In this document: piece after piece, positions 1-6,126 of the stretch
How the letters are laid out: the number at the start of each line of letters is the position of its first letter
Position numbering within the stretch: position 1 is the first letter of the stretch
From: an uncultured Clostridia bacterium
GTDB taxonomy: Bacteria; Bacillota; Clostridia; Oscillospirales; CAG-272
DNA length: 8,548 nucleotides
Reading direction: 5' to 3'
NCBI GenBank assembly: GCA_937895775.1
Contig: CALBLD010000284.1
Coordinates: 1 to 8,548, forward strand
The notes under the pieces: model-generated
The model's input: the letters and a program-made list of their open reading frames with translations, nothing else
Databases searched by the model: none
Told to the model about the DNA's origin: nothing
Program-made: the position numbers and the translations under genes

Positions 1-192
1 GGCGGAACGGGGATATACCCCCCCGCCGATTCGGGATTTGATGCGGACATTGACAGCATGTCGGGAAAGCTTGACTGTTCGTTTGACAACATTGAAATGT
101 CGAAAAAGCACGTTTCGAGAAAAGGAAACAAGATTGCAAAAATCGACATTGACAGCATGTCGGGCGGCGTATCGATTATGCCGATCAACTGA
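1..192 (+). CDS. C-terminal fragment of an unidentified repeat protein (possibly DUF4097-like)
   Basis: Frame 1 is open from the window edge to a TGA at 190-192 and gives 63 residues, so the start and most of the protein lie outside. The visible part alternates short hydrophobic, Asp and Gly-Ser motifs. The heptad DIDSMSG occurs twice, 33 residues apart (residues 16-22 and 49-55), each time followed by a strand-like stretch, and the protein ends in VSIMPIN. This rung-like pattern resembles the C-termini of DUF4097/putative-adhesin beta-helical proteins, which are common beside envelope-stress genes in Firmicutes. That assignment is inference from a short fragment and could be wrong. A run of seven C residues lies in the coding sequence at 18-24. 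A strong terminator follows 19 nt after the stop, so this is the last gene of its transcript. Confidence 0.65.
   Translation, partial: GGTGIYPPADSGFDADIDSMSGKLDCSFDNIEMSKKHVSRKGNKIAKIDIDSMSGGVSIMPIN
46..164 (+). repeat. 20-bp perfect direct repeat (46-65 and 145-164)
   Basis: The 20-mer starting GACATTGACAGC and ending ATGTCGGG is present exactly at 46-65 and 145-164. The copies are 99 nt apart (33 codons) and in the same reading frame, and both encode DIDSMSG(-). Identity at synonymous positions suggests recent internal duplication or gene conversion between repeat units, rather than only protein-level constraint. Confidence 0.85.
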
Positions 193-211
193 TAAGCGTC
201 AAAAAGCAATT

Positions 212-245
212 AAATGCGCGGAATATTCGTATTCCGCGCATTTTT
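212..245 (+). terminator. Rho-independent terminator after the first gene
   Basis: A perfect 14-bp stem (212-225 with 230-243) closes on a TTCG tetraloop (226-229). The 3' arm runs into five T residues (241-245). It ends the transcript of the gene at 1-192 and isolates it from the mtaB promoter that follows. Confidence 0.9.
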
Positions 246-267
246 GCGTCATAAATAAAAAAAAGAC

Positions 268-296
268 TTTACATAACCGCCGACATATGCTATAAT
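268..296 (+). promoter_or_regulatory. Sigma-A-type promoter for mtaB-alr
   Basis: The -35 box is TTTACA (268-273, one mismatch to TTGACA) and the -10 box is a perfect TATAAT (291-296), separated by 17 nt. An A-rich tract just upstream (about 252-265) could act as an UP element. The start of transcription is expected near 303, giving a leader of about 40 nt. A Shine-Dalgarno AAGGAG lies at 324-329. Confidence 0.85.
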
Positions 297-341
297 AGCG
301 GTACTTATGCGATTATCCGAAGAAAGGAGCGGTACCGTAAA

Positions 342-1661
342 ATGAAATTTATCATACACACCCTCGGGTGCAAGGTCAATCAATACGAGAGCACCGTCAT
401 GTCCGAGGCACTTTCGGATGCCGGTCTTACAAAGTCGGGCAAAGACGACCCCGCGGATATCTGCATAATAAACAGCTGTGCGGTAACCGCCGAATCCGAG
501 CGCAAGGCAAGACAGCTTGTGCGGAGAACGATCGGTGAAAATCCTGACGCATACGTCATAATTACAGGTTGCTATGCACAGCTCCGTGCCGAAGAATTAC
601 TTGCCATAGACGGCGTTTCGTATGTATGCGGAAATTATGCAAAAAAAGAAGCAGTGGACGCTGCGCTTCTGTATGCATCGACCGGGAAGCGCACCGAAGG
701 AATCAATGTTCCGCCGCTCTCGGGCGCAAAATTCGAGCCGTCATCGATAAAGCACAGCGAGCGCACACGCGCTTATGTGAAGATCGAAGACGGGTGCGAT
801 TCAAAATGCGCATACTGCACAATAAAAGACGCGCGCGGTCCGGTCAGATCAAAAGCCATGGACGACGTACACAGCGAAATAGCGGCACTTGCCGAATCCG
901 GATACCGTGAGGTCGTCCTGACCGGCATTGAGATATCCGCATGGGGAAAAGATCTTTACGAAAGGAAGCCCGACGGATCCCGCACCGATCTCTGCGACCT
1001 TGTGCTGTCGCTCGGCGATATCGACGGGCTTGAGCGGATAAGGCTCGGGTCGCTTGATCCTTCCCTTCTTACTCCCGATTTTGTTGACCGTCTTGCAGGC
1101 TCATCAAAGCTTTGCCATCATTTTCATCTGTCGCTCCAGAGCGGATGTGACAGAACGCTTGCCGCAATGCGTCGCCGATACAACACGGCAACCGTGATCC
1201 GCAACACGGATCACATAAAAGCCGTACTCCCCGCTTCCATGTTCACAGCCGACACCATAGTCGGATTCCCCGGGGAAACCGATGAAGATTTCGGCATCAC
1301 GGAAGCGTTTATCGACAGACTCGGACTTATTTACAATCACATTTTTCCATTTTCGCGCAGACCGGGTACCGAAGCATACGGAATGAGCGGACAGCTGAGC
1401 GAATCGGTGAAATCCGAGCGTCTGCACAGGCTTGAGAAAGTAAGAGATCGTTCAAGAGAGCGCATATTCTCCGAACTCATCGGTCAGGAGTTCGATATAC
1501 TGTTTGAAGATTACTCTGGCAGTCTCGCGCGCGGGCACACCGCATCATTTATCGAAGTCTGCGTGCCCTCCGACATCGGACTGCACGGCAGATCGGGAAA
1601 AGTCATAATTACCGATTACAGAAACGGCAGTGCCTTCGGAAAACTGATTGCTCTGAAATAA
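342..1661 (+). CDS. mtaB: tRNA (N6-threonylcarbamoyladenosine(37)-C2)-methylthiotransferase MtaB
   Basis: This radical-SAM enzyme converts t6A37 to ms2t6A37 in ANN-decoding tRNAs in the cytoplasm. The 439-residue length is normal for the family. The N-terminal MTTase domain begins with TLGCKVNQYES, the MtaB hallmark, and its three cluster-binding cysteines are C10, C46 (NSCAVT) and C77 (TGCYAQ). The radical-SAM cluster motif is C152-x3-C156-x2-C159 (DGCDSKCAYC). The C-terminal 60 or so residues, from about 378, look like the TRAM RNA-binding domain. The start is supported by AAGGAG at 324-329, 12 nt upstream. The product is MtaB rather than MiaB or RimO because of the GCKVNQYE signature. The next gene, alr, starts 22 nt after the stop with no terminator between them, so the two are probably cotranscribed from the promoter at 268-296. 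Confidence 0.95.
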   Translation: MKFIIHTLGCKVNQYESTVMSEALSDAGLTKSGKDDPADICIINSCAVTAESERKARQLVRRTIGENPDAYVIITGCYAQLRAEELLAIDGVSYVCGNYAKKEAVDAALLYASTGKRTEGINVPPLSGAKFEPSSIKHSERTRAYVKIEDGCDSKCAYCTIKDARGPVRSKAMDDVHSEIAALAESGYREVVLTGIEISAWGKDLYERKPDGSRTDLCDLVLSLGDIDGLERIRLGSLDPSLLTPDFVDRLAGSSKLCHHFHLSLQSGCDRTLAAMRRRYNTATVIRNTDHIKAVLPASMFTADTIVGFPGETDEDFGITEAFIDRLGLIYNHIFPFSRRPGTEAYGMSGQLSESVKSERLHRLEKVRDRSRERIFSELIGQEFDILFEDYSGSLARGHTASFIEVCVPSDIGLHGRSGKVIITDYRNGSAFGKLIALK

Positions 1662-1683
1662 CACACAAGAGGTTACAATTCCA

Positions 1684-2796
1684 ATGGAAGAATACACATT
1701 ATTCCGCACATATGCGCAGATAAATCTTACAAACATCAGAAAAAACCTGCTCGCATGCATGAAACTTATCCCCGAAGGAGTAAAACCGGTCGGAGTGGTC
1801 AAAGCCAACGCATACGGACACGGAGCGGTCCGCACCGCGGGAATCATACACGATCTTGTGGATGCGTTTGCAGTTGCGACGGTAGACGAAGCAATCGAAC
1901 TCAAGACCTGCGGCTTTGAGACACCGATATACATTCTCGGATATGCGCATCCGTCATCATACAGAACGCTCATCGAAAATGACATCATCCCGGCGATATA
2001 CAAGTTGTCGGATGCCGAAAGGCTGTCCGAGGTGGCGTTGTCTATGGGTAAAAAGGCGAAAATCAACATAAAAGTCGATACCGGAATGGGTCGCATAGGC
2101 TTTCCTTACGGCAAAGAAGGCAGCGACGCGGTATGCCGCATTGCGAAAATGAAAGGCATCGAGCTTTACGGGCTGTTCATGCACTTTGCCACTGCCGACA
2201 GCGCGGACAAAAGCTTTTCGATGATACAGTTTGACCGTTTCAACCGCTTTATCGACGATTGTGCGTCGGGCGGAGCCGTTTTTTCGAACATCACCTGTGC
2301 AAACTCGGCAGCCGTGCTTGAAATGCCGTACACTGCGAAAACTGAAATGCGTGTCGGGATTGCGCTCTACGGTTACATGCCGTCAAGCGAGGTACATTCG
2401 CAGGCAAAACTGCTCCCCGCACTCACATGGAAAAGCCACATAGTTCACATAAAAGAAATCGAAGCGGGAGACAGCATCGGATACGGACGCACCTACATTG
2501 CCGAAGGCAGACGCAGAATCGCAACGATTCCGGTCGGGTATGCCGACGGATACCCGCGCGCGCTTTCGAACAAGGGCAAGGTCATAATAAACGACAGATA
2601 CGCACCGGTTGTCGGCAGGGTCTGCATGGATATGTTTATGGTTGATGTCACCGACATTACGGCAAGCGACGGAGACGAGGTGACTCTTCTCGGCGAAGGC
2701 TTTGATGCCGACGACATTGCAGAAATCTGCGGCACCATATCCTACGAGGTCATGTGCGACATTTCATCGCGCGTTCCCCGCATCTACGTAAAATAA
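1684..2796 (+). CDS. alr: Alanine racemase
   Basis: This PLP-dependent, fold-type III enzyme interconverts L- and D-alanine in the cytoplasm and supplies D-Ala for peptidoglycan stems. The 370-residue length is typical. The PLP lysine is K40 in VKANAYGHG. K130, in KVDTGMGRIG, sits where Geobacillus-type enzymes carry a carbamylated lysine, and R137 follows it. R223, in MRVGIALYG, matches the arginine that contacts the PLP ring nitrogen. Y267, in GYGRTY, is the second catalytic base. The motifs VGYADGYPR and CMDMFMVDV are also conserved. All key residues are present, so the enzyme should be active. The ATG at 1684 has AAGAGG at 1667-1672, 11 nt upstream. It is the second gene after mtaB and is followed at once by a terminator. 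Whether it is the biosynthetic or a catabolic racemase cannot be told from sequence, but a housekeeping role fits the neighbours. Confidence 0.96.
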   Translation: MEEYTLFRTYAQINLTNIRKNLLACMKLIPEGVKPVGVVKANAYGHGAVRTAGIIHDLVDAFAVATVDEAIELKTCGFETPIYILGYAHPSSYRTLIENDIIPAIYKLSDAERLSEVALSMGKKAKINIKVDTGMGRIGFPYGKEGSDAVCRIAKMKGIELYGLFMHFATADSADKSFSMIQFDRFNRFIDDCASGGAVFSNITCANSAAVLEMPYTAKTEMRVGIALYGYMPSSEVHSQAKLLPALTWKSHIVHIKEIEAGDSIGYGRTYIAEGRRRIATIPVGYADGYPRALSNKGKVIINDRYAPVVGRVCMDMFMVDVTDITASDGDEVTLLGEGFDADDIAEICGTISYEVMCDISSRVPRIYVK

Positions 2797-2801
2797 AGCA
2801 A

Positions 2802-2840
2802 TCGGTCATGCGAAAGTCCCGCATGACCGACTTTTTATTT
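2802..2840. terminator. Bidirectional terminator between alr and the convergent lipoprotein gene
   Basis: An 11-bp perfect stem (2802-2812 with 2820-2830) has a 7-nt loop (2813-2819). On the plus strand it is followed by CTTTTTATTT, a good terminator for mtaB-alr. On the minus strand the stem is followed by a weaker T-rich run (reverse complement of the AAATAAAG region at about 2791-2798). The lipoprotein gene's stop codon (2835-2837) lies inside the T tract, so the hairpin can serve both convergent transcripts. Confidence 0.88.
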
Positions 2841-3650
2841 AACTATTGTTTTCCTGATAAACTCTTCAAAGATCGGGGTCAGCCATCTTCTGTATCCGAG
2901 CGCATTCGGATGTATGCTGTCAGCCATATTTCTTTTAAGGAAAGCGTCTCTTTCTTCGCGCGACATTGCCGCAAGTTCCTCATTGTTCCAGAGATCGAGA
3001 ACCTCGATCCCCCACTTTTCCTTTATTTTGAGCATTGATGACACCATACGTCTGTACTCTGTCGAATCGTAAGGCGGATTTGTATAGAAGGCAACCGGAC
3101 AATCAAAGCGTTCCTTTGCATATGCGATAACATATTCTATCGCCCCGCAGACAGTCGAAGTATCAAACGAGTCGATATCAAACGAATCGCTTATTTTCCC
3201 GAGCGGCTTCTTCTGCGTTGCGTCATTTGTCGAAAGCTGACATATAAAGTAGTCGCACTTCTGATCGGCGGGTATTTTTTTCATCCTCGATATGTAAGAA
3301 TTGTCCCCGTTATCGACAAGAGTCGTTCCCGAAACCGCATATTTCGCACTTATACAGTGAGCGGTGCGTTCGAGGTATTCAGCCATCGACACGCCTCCGT
3401 TGGCGTGACCGTATGTTACCGAAGAGCCGAGCCAGACAATCGTCTTTCCCTCAAGCGATACTTCCGGCTCGCTTTTCGGAGGTTCGGCAGTCGTTGTCAC
3501 AGCGGCAGTACTTCCGGCGGTAACACTGTTTTCGGGCTTATCGGTTACGGCGGTCGTCTCACCCGTGGATGCGGCAGGCGCACACGCAGAGAGTCCGAGC
3601 GGCAGAAGCATCATATTAAGAAGTACAAAAGCAAACAATCTTTTTTTCAT
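2835..3650 (-). CDS. SGNH/GDSL-family hydrolase lipoprotein
   Basis: The 271-residue product has a lipoprotein signal peptide: MKKR, a hydrophobic stretch to residue 19, then lipobox L20-S-A-C23, so the mature protein should be lipid-anchored outside the membrane. Residues 24-67 form a Thr/Ala/Glu/Pro-rich spacer. The hydrolase domain follows. Block I is LGSSVTYG with S77 as likely nucleophile, where Ser replaces the usual Asp of GDS. The block II glycine is G108 in SGTT. Block III is LSTND with N142. Block V is DSIHPN with D244 and H247. The fold family is well supported, but substrate is unknown; members include esterases, deacetylases and lipases acting on glycans or lipids. The ATG at 3648-3650 has AAAAGGG at 3661-3667, 10 nt upstream. 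The gene appears monocistronic, with its own consensus promoter and the shared terminator at 2802-2840. Confidence 0.88.
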   Translation of the reverse strand: MKKRLFAFVLLNMMLLPLGLSACAPAASTGETTAVTDKPENSVTAGSTAAVTTTAEPPKSEPEVSLEGKTIVWLGSSVTYGHANGGVSMAEYLERTAHCISAKYAVSGTTLVDNGDNSYISRMKKIPADQKCDYFICQLSTNDATQKKPLGKISDSFDIDSFDTSTVCGAIEYVIAYAKERFDCPVAFYTNPPYDSTEYRRMVSSMLKIKEKWGIEVLDLWNNEELAAMSREERDAFLKRNMADSIHPNALGYRRWLTPIFEEFIRKTIVK

Positions 3651-3686
3651 AGTGTTTGATCCCTTTTCGTCATATTTTACGGTAAG

Positions 3687-3715
3687 ATTATATCATCTTT
3701 TTCACAGCGTGTCAA
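3687..3715 (-). promoter_or_regulatory. Consensus sigma-A promoter for the SGNH lipoprotein gene
   Basis: Read on the minus strand this is TTGACA (3715-3710), a 17-nt spacer and TATAAT (3692-3687), an exact match to consensus in both boxes and spacing. Transcription should start near 3680, giving a leader of about 30 nt before the ATG. It is divergent from the metG promoter, with 54 nt between the two -35 boxes. Confidence 0.92.
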
Positions 3716-3769
3716 CCTCCGTGCAAAAAGAATATTTTATACAAATAAAGATAAAAACGATAAAAAATA

Positions 3770-3798
3770 TTGAAAAAAAAGCGGAAATGTGTTATACT
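3770..3798 (+). promoter_or_regulatory. Extended -10 promoter for metG
   Basis: The -35 box is TTGAAA (3770-3775) and the -10 box is TATACT (3793-3798), with a 17-nt spacer. A TGT just before the -10 (3790-3792) supplies the extended TGn element. The region upstream (about 3725-3769) is strongly A/T-rich and may act as an UP element. The expected start near 3805 leaves a leader of about 125 nt before metG. An alternative -10-like TATATAT lies a few bases further on. Confidence 0.75.
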
Positions 3799-3881
3799 GT
3801 ATATATATTGCCGAATTCGGACAAACAGGGACGGCTGAATCCGGAAAATCTGTCTTTCCGACACCTCCGCTCCCGGTCACC

Positions 3882-3932
3882 ATGAAAGAAAGGATGCTTT
3901 TGCAGAGCAAAAGCGAAGGTCATAAAAAATGA
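3882..3932 (+). other. Possible 16-codon upstream ORF overlapping the metG start
   Basis: An ATG at 3882 opens a frame for MKERMLLQSKSEGHKK that stops at TGA 3930-3932, overlapping the metG ATG (3929-3931) in an ATGA junction. The first ATG has no clear Shine-Dalgarno. An internal TTG at 3900 has AAGAAAGG about 6 nt upstream and could start a 10-codon version. Translation is unproven. If it occurs, it would couple to metG initiation and would disrupt the hairpin at 3896-3914. Confidence 0.25.
3896..3914 (+). promoter_or_regulatory. Hairpin directly upstream of the metG ribosome-binding site
   Basis: GCTTTTGC (3896-3903) and GCAAAAGC (3907-3914) form a perfect 8-bp stem with the triloop AGA. 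The weak Shine-Dalgarno GAAGG of metG (3915-3919) starts at the very next base, 9 nt before the ATG. No T run follows, so this is not a terminator. It may stand beside the ribosome site and tune translation, which is inference. A smaller 6-bp stem (3842-3847 with 3855-3860) lies upstream in the same leader. No T-box consensus sequence was found. Confidence 0.5.
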
Positions 3933-5536
3933 AAAAACGTTATTTTATCGGCGGCGCGTGGCCTTATGCGAACAACAGTCTTCACGTCGGTCACCTTGCG
4001 GCACTCCTTCCCGGAGATGTTATTGCGAGATATGGTCGTCTGAAGGGTTATGATGTCATATATGTTTCGGGTACCGACTCACACGGTACGCCTATTACCG
4101 AGCGTGCAAAGCGCGAGGGTGTGACCCCTGCTTCCATAGCCGAGCGGTATCACGAGGAATTTGTCCGTGATTTCAACGATCTTGACTTCTCCTACGACAA
4201 GTACACCGCAACATTCACCGATTATCACAAACAGGGTGTTCAGGATATTTTCCGACTGATAGACAAGAACGGCTACCTCTACGAGACGACAGAGGAGCAG
4301 GATTACTGCGAAAAATGCGGAAAATTTGTATCCGACCGTGAAATCGAAGGCAAATGTCCCGTCTGCGGAAAGATCACGCGCGGAGATCAGTGCGAATTCT
4401 GCATGGCATCGTTTGATTCATCAGCTCTTACCGACAAACGCTGCCGCACATGCGGTACACCGACCACCACACGCACAAACAAGCACCTCATGTTTGCGCT
4501 TTCGAAATTTCAGAAGCCGATCGAAGACTTCGTTGAGCGCATGTCACCGAACTGGCGTCTGAATGCGGTAAACGAAACGAAAAAATATCTTACGCAGGGT
4601 CTGCCCGACAGAGCCGCAACACGTGACCTTGACTGGGGAATTGAGGTTCCGGTTCCCGGCTATGAATCGAAACGCATATACGTCTGGTTCGAAGCCGTTC
4701 TCGGATACATGACAACCGGCAAATGGGTTGCGGAACAGAGAGGCATCGACTTTGACGAATACATGAAGGATGACGGCAATCTGAACAACTATTATATTCA
4801 CGGAAAAGACAACATTCCGTTCCACACCGTAATTTTCCCCGCCCTCCTCATGGCTATGAACAAAGGTTACTGCCTGCCGACGCACATTGTGTCCTCAGAA
4901 TATGTCAACGTAAACGATGACAAGATGTCAAAATCGAAGGGCAACATGATTTCTGTACACGAGCTTGCCGAAAATTACCCGTCCGACTGTGTACGTTTTT
5001 ACACCATGCTCTTCAATCCGGAGAGACGTGACGTCAACTTCTCGATCCCGGACATGATAACGACCTACAACAAGTTCCTCGCCGGAGGACTCGGCAACTT
5101 TGTAAACCGCAATCTTTCATTCATAAAGAAGAAATTCGGCGGTGTTATCGGGAGCGGCAAGGTCGATCCTGCCGTAAAAGAATACGTTGAGGGTCTTTAC
5201 GATACGATAGGAAATAAGATCGAAGCCGGGGAGCTGCGGTCGGCTACCGAGGACATGGTATCGCTCATATCCTATTCGAACAAATACTACGACGAGCAGA
5301 AGCCGTGGGTTCTTGCCAAAGAAGAGGATCTGTCGGCATTCTGGAATGTAACCGCCACCTGTCTCTATCTCATGGCAAACATGGCGAACATATTTGCTCC
5401 GGTTATCCCCGAAGGCTGCGGAAAGCTTGCATCGATGCTTCCCATGGGAGAACTTGCATACAAGCCGACGACGCTTCCCGAAAGTTTCACGCTCGGCGAG
5501 GTTCCGATTCTCTACACCCGTATAGACGAAAAGTAA
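3929..5536 (+). CDS. metG: Methionyl-tRNA synthetase
   Basis: This cytoplasmic class I synthetase charges tRNA-Met, including the initiator, with methionine. The catalytic Rossmann fold carries HVGH (19-22, the HIGH motif) and KMSKS (332-336). The zinc-binding insertion has four CxxC pairs (C127/130, C143/146, C155/158, C172/175), the two-knuckle arrangement of the E. coli-type MetRS. The anticodon-binding helical domain fills roughly 375-535. At 535 residues it is a complete core enzyme without the C-terminal Trbp111/EMAP-like dimerisation domain that extends many bacterial MetRS to about 650-680. The start is fixed by an in-frame TAA at 3923-3925, two codons upstream, with GAAGG at 3915-3919 as a weak ribosome site. 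It appears monocistronic between the promoter at 3770-3798 and the terminator at 5551-5586. Confidence 0.97.
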   Translation: MKKRYFIGGAWPYANNSLHVGHLAALLPGDVIARYGRLKGYDVIYVSGTDSHGTPITERAKREGVTPASIAERYHEEFVRDFNDLDFSYDKYTATFTDYHKQGVQDIFRLIDKNGYLYETTEEQDYCEKCGKFVSDREIEGKCPVCGKITRGDQCEFCMASFDSSALTDKRCRTCGTPTTTRTNKHLMFALSKFQKPIEDFVERMSPNWRLNAVNETKKYLTQGLPDRAATRDLDWGIEVPVPGYESKRIYVWFEAVLGYMTTGKWVAEQRGIDFDEYMKDDGNLNNYYIHGKDNIPFHTVIFPALLMAMNKGYCLPTHIVSSEYVNVNDDKMSKSKGNMISVHELAENYPSDCVRFYTMLFNPERRDVNFSIPDMITTYNKFLAGGLGNFVNRNLSFIKKKFGGVIGSGKVDPAVKEYVEGLYDTIGNKIEAGELRSATEDMVSLISYSNKYYDEQKPWVLAKEEDLSAFWNVTATCLYLMANMANIFAPVIPEGCGKLASMLPMGELAYKPTTLPESFTLGEVPILYTRIDEK

Positions 5537-5550
5537 TTATACACAAAAAA

Positions 5551-5592
5551 TACAGTTGCGATGATTTTATCGCAACTGTATTTTTATTTTTT
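5551..5592. terminator. Bidirectional terminator between metG and the convergent operon
   Basis: A 12-bp perfect stem (5551-5562 with 5569-5580) closes on GATTTT (5563-5568). The plus strand runs into TTTTTATTTTTT, and the minus strand runs into the complement of six A residues at 5545-5550, so both convergent transcripts meet a proper U tract. The stop codon of the last minus-strand operon gene (5584-5586) is inside the T tract. Confidence 0.92.
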
Positions 5593-6126
5593 CAGTTCTT
5601 CATACGGATCAAGCTCAACCGATTTTTTTATATCCTCATCTGTCGGAAGAACGGTCAGTGCATAAGACGAACGTCTTCCCGACTCGGAAAAGATTATCAG
5701 TGCAATATGAAAAGCGAGATCAAGCAGACTGCCGAAAATTTTCTTACCATCGCTATCGCCGCCCGCCGCAAACAGTGCTATACCGAACGCAAGATCGGTG
5801 ATAATCAGCGCATCGGTAATTACAAAACGCAGAACACTGCCGCCTCTTTTCAGACAGCAAAATGCAAGTCCCGCCAAAAGTAAAATGGCAACAATGAGTA
5901 TCGGCACCGCCGCATATACCCTTTTCAGGTCGGCAGTCAGCATTTTCTTGCCCACCCCGGCAAGAAAATACGGAATATCAAGATAAAGCGGCGATCTGAG
6001 CGAACTGCCGATCAGAGTCAGTATACAGTTCAGAAGCGACAGTACCGATGCTGACAAAAGGATCATTTTCGAGGCTTTGATCCTACCCGCAAGCAGTTCC
6101 CGTCTGTCCGATATGCGTTCATCCAT
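5584..6126 (-). CDS. Four-helix membrane protein, unrecognised family
   Basis: I do not recognise this 180-residue protein. It has a charged N-terminus (MDERISDRR), likely transmembrane segments at about 21-41, 71-92, 100-121 and 130-147, and a charged, probably cytoplasmic, C-terminal tail of about 30 residues ending in EELKK. Cys-Cys occurs at the end of the second helix. There is no signal peptide or catalytic motif that I can name. Its ATG (6126-6124) shares one base with the TAA of the CPBP protease gene (TAATG), and AAGGAG lies 12 nt upstream at 6144-6139, so translation is probably coupled to that gene. It is the last gene of the operon. A partner or accessory role for the protease or the upstream glycosidase is possible but is only inferred from position. 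Confidence 0.8.
   Translation of the reverse strand: MDERISDRRELLAGRIKASKMILLSASVLSLLNCILTLIGSSLRSPLYLDIPYFLAGVGKKMLTADLKRVYAAVPILIVAILLLAGLAFCCLKRGGSVLRFVITDALIITDLAFGIALFAAGGDSDGKKIFGSLLDLAFHIALIIFSESGRRSSYALTVLPTDEDIKKSVELDPYEELKK

Noticed and set aside
18..24. Run of seven C residues in the first gene as a phase-variation tract
   Set aside because: Seven bases is short for slippage control and the frame is intact. Only the end of the gene is visible, so nothing supports switching.
1545..2096. 183-codon open frame on the minus strand
   Set aside because: It is antisense to the end of mtaB and the start of alr, both of which have clear catalytic motifs.
2533..2554. Inverted repeat CGGGTAT/ATACCCG inside alr
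   Set aside because: It falls in the conserved VGYADGYPR coding motif, so protein and codon constraint explain it.
3811..3820. 10-bp palindrome CCGAATTCGG just after the metG transcription start
   Set aside because: It could be an operator by position, but a single 10-bp palindrome is expected by chance and no second copy was seen near the other promoters.
3799..3928. T-box or other known riboswitch upstream of metG
   Set aside because: The leader is only about 125 nt long, no T-box consensus core could be found, and no terminator/antiterminator pair precedes the gene. A divergent element cannot be excluded without a covariance search.
5305..5883. 192-codon open frame on the plus strand
   Set aside because: It begins inside metG, reads through the bidirectional terminator and ends antisense to the membrane protein gene. 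Its composition is not protein-like, and it has no family motif.
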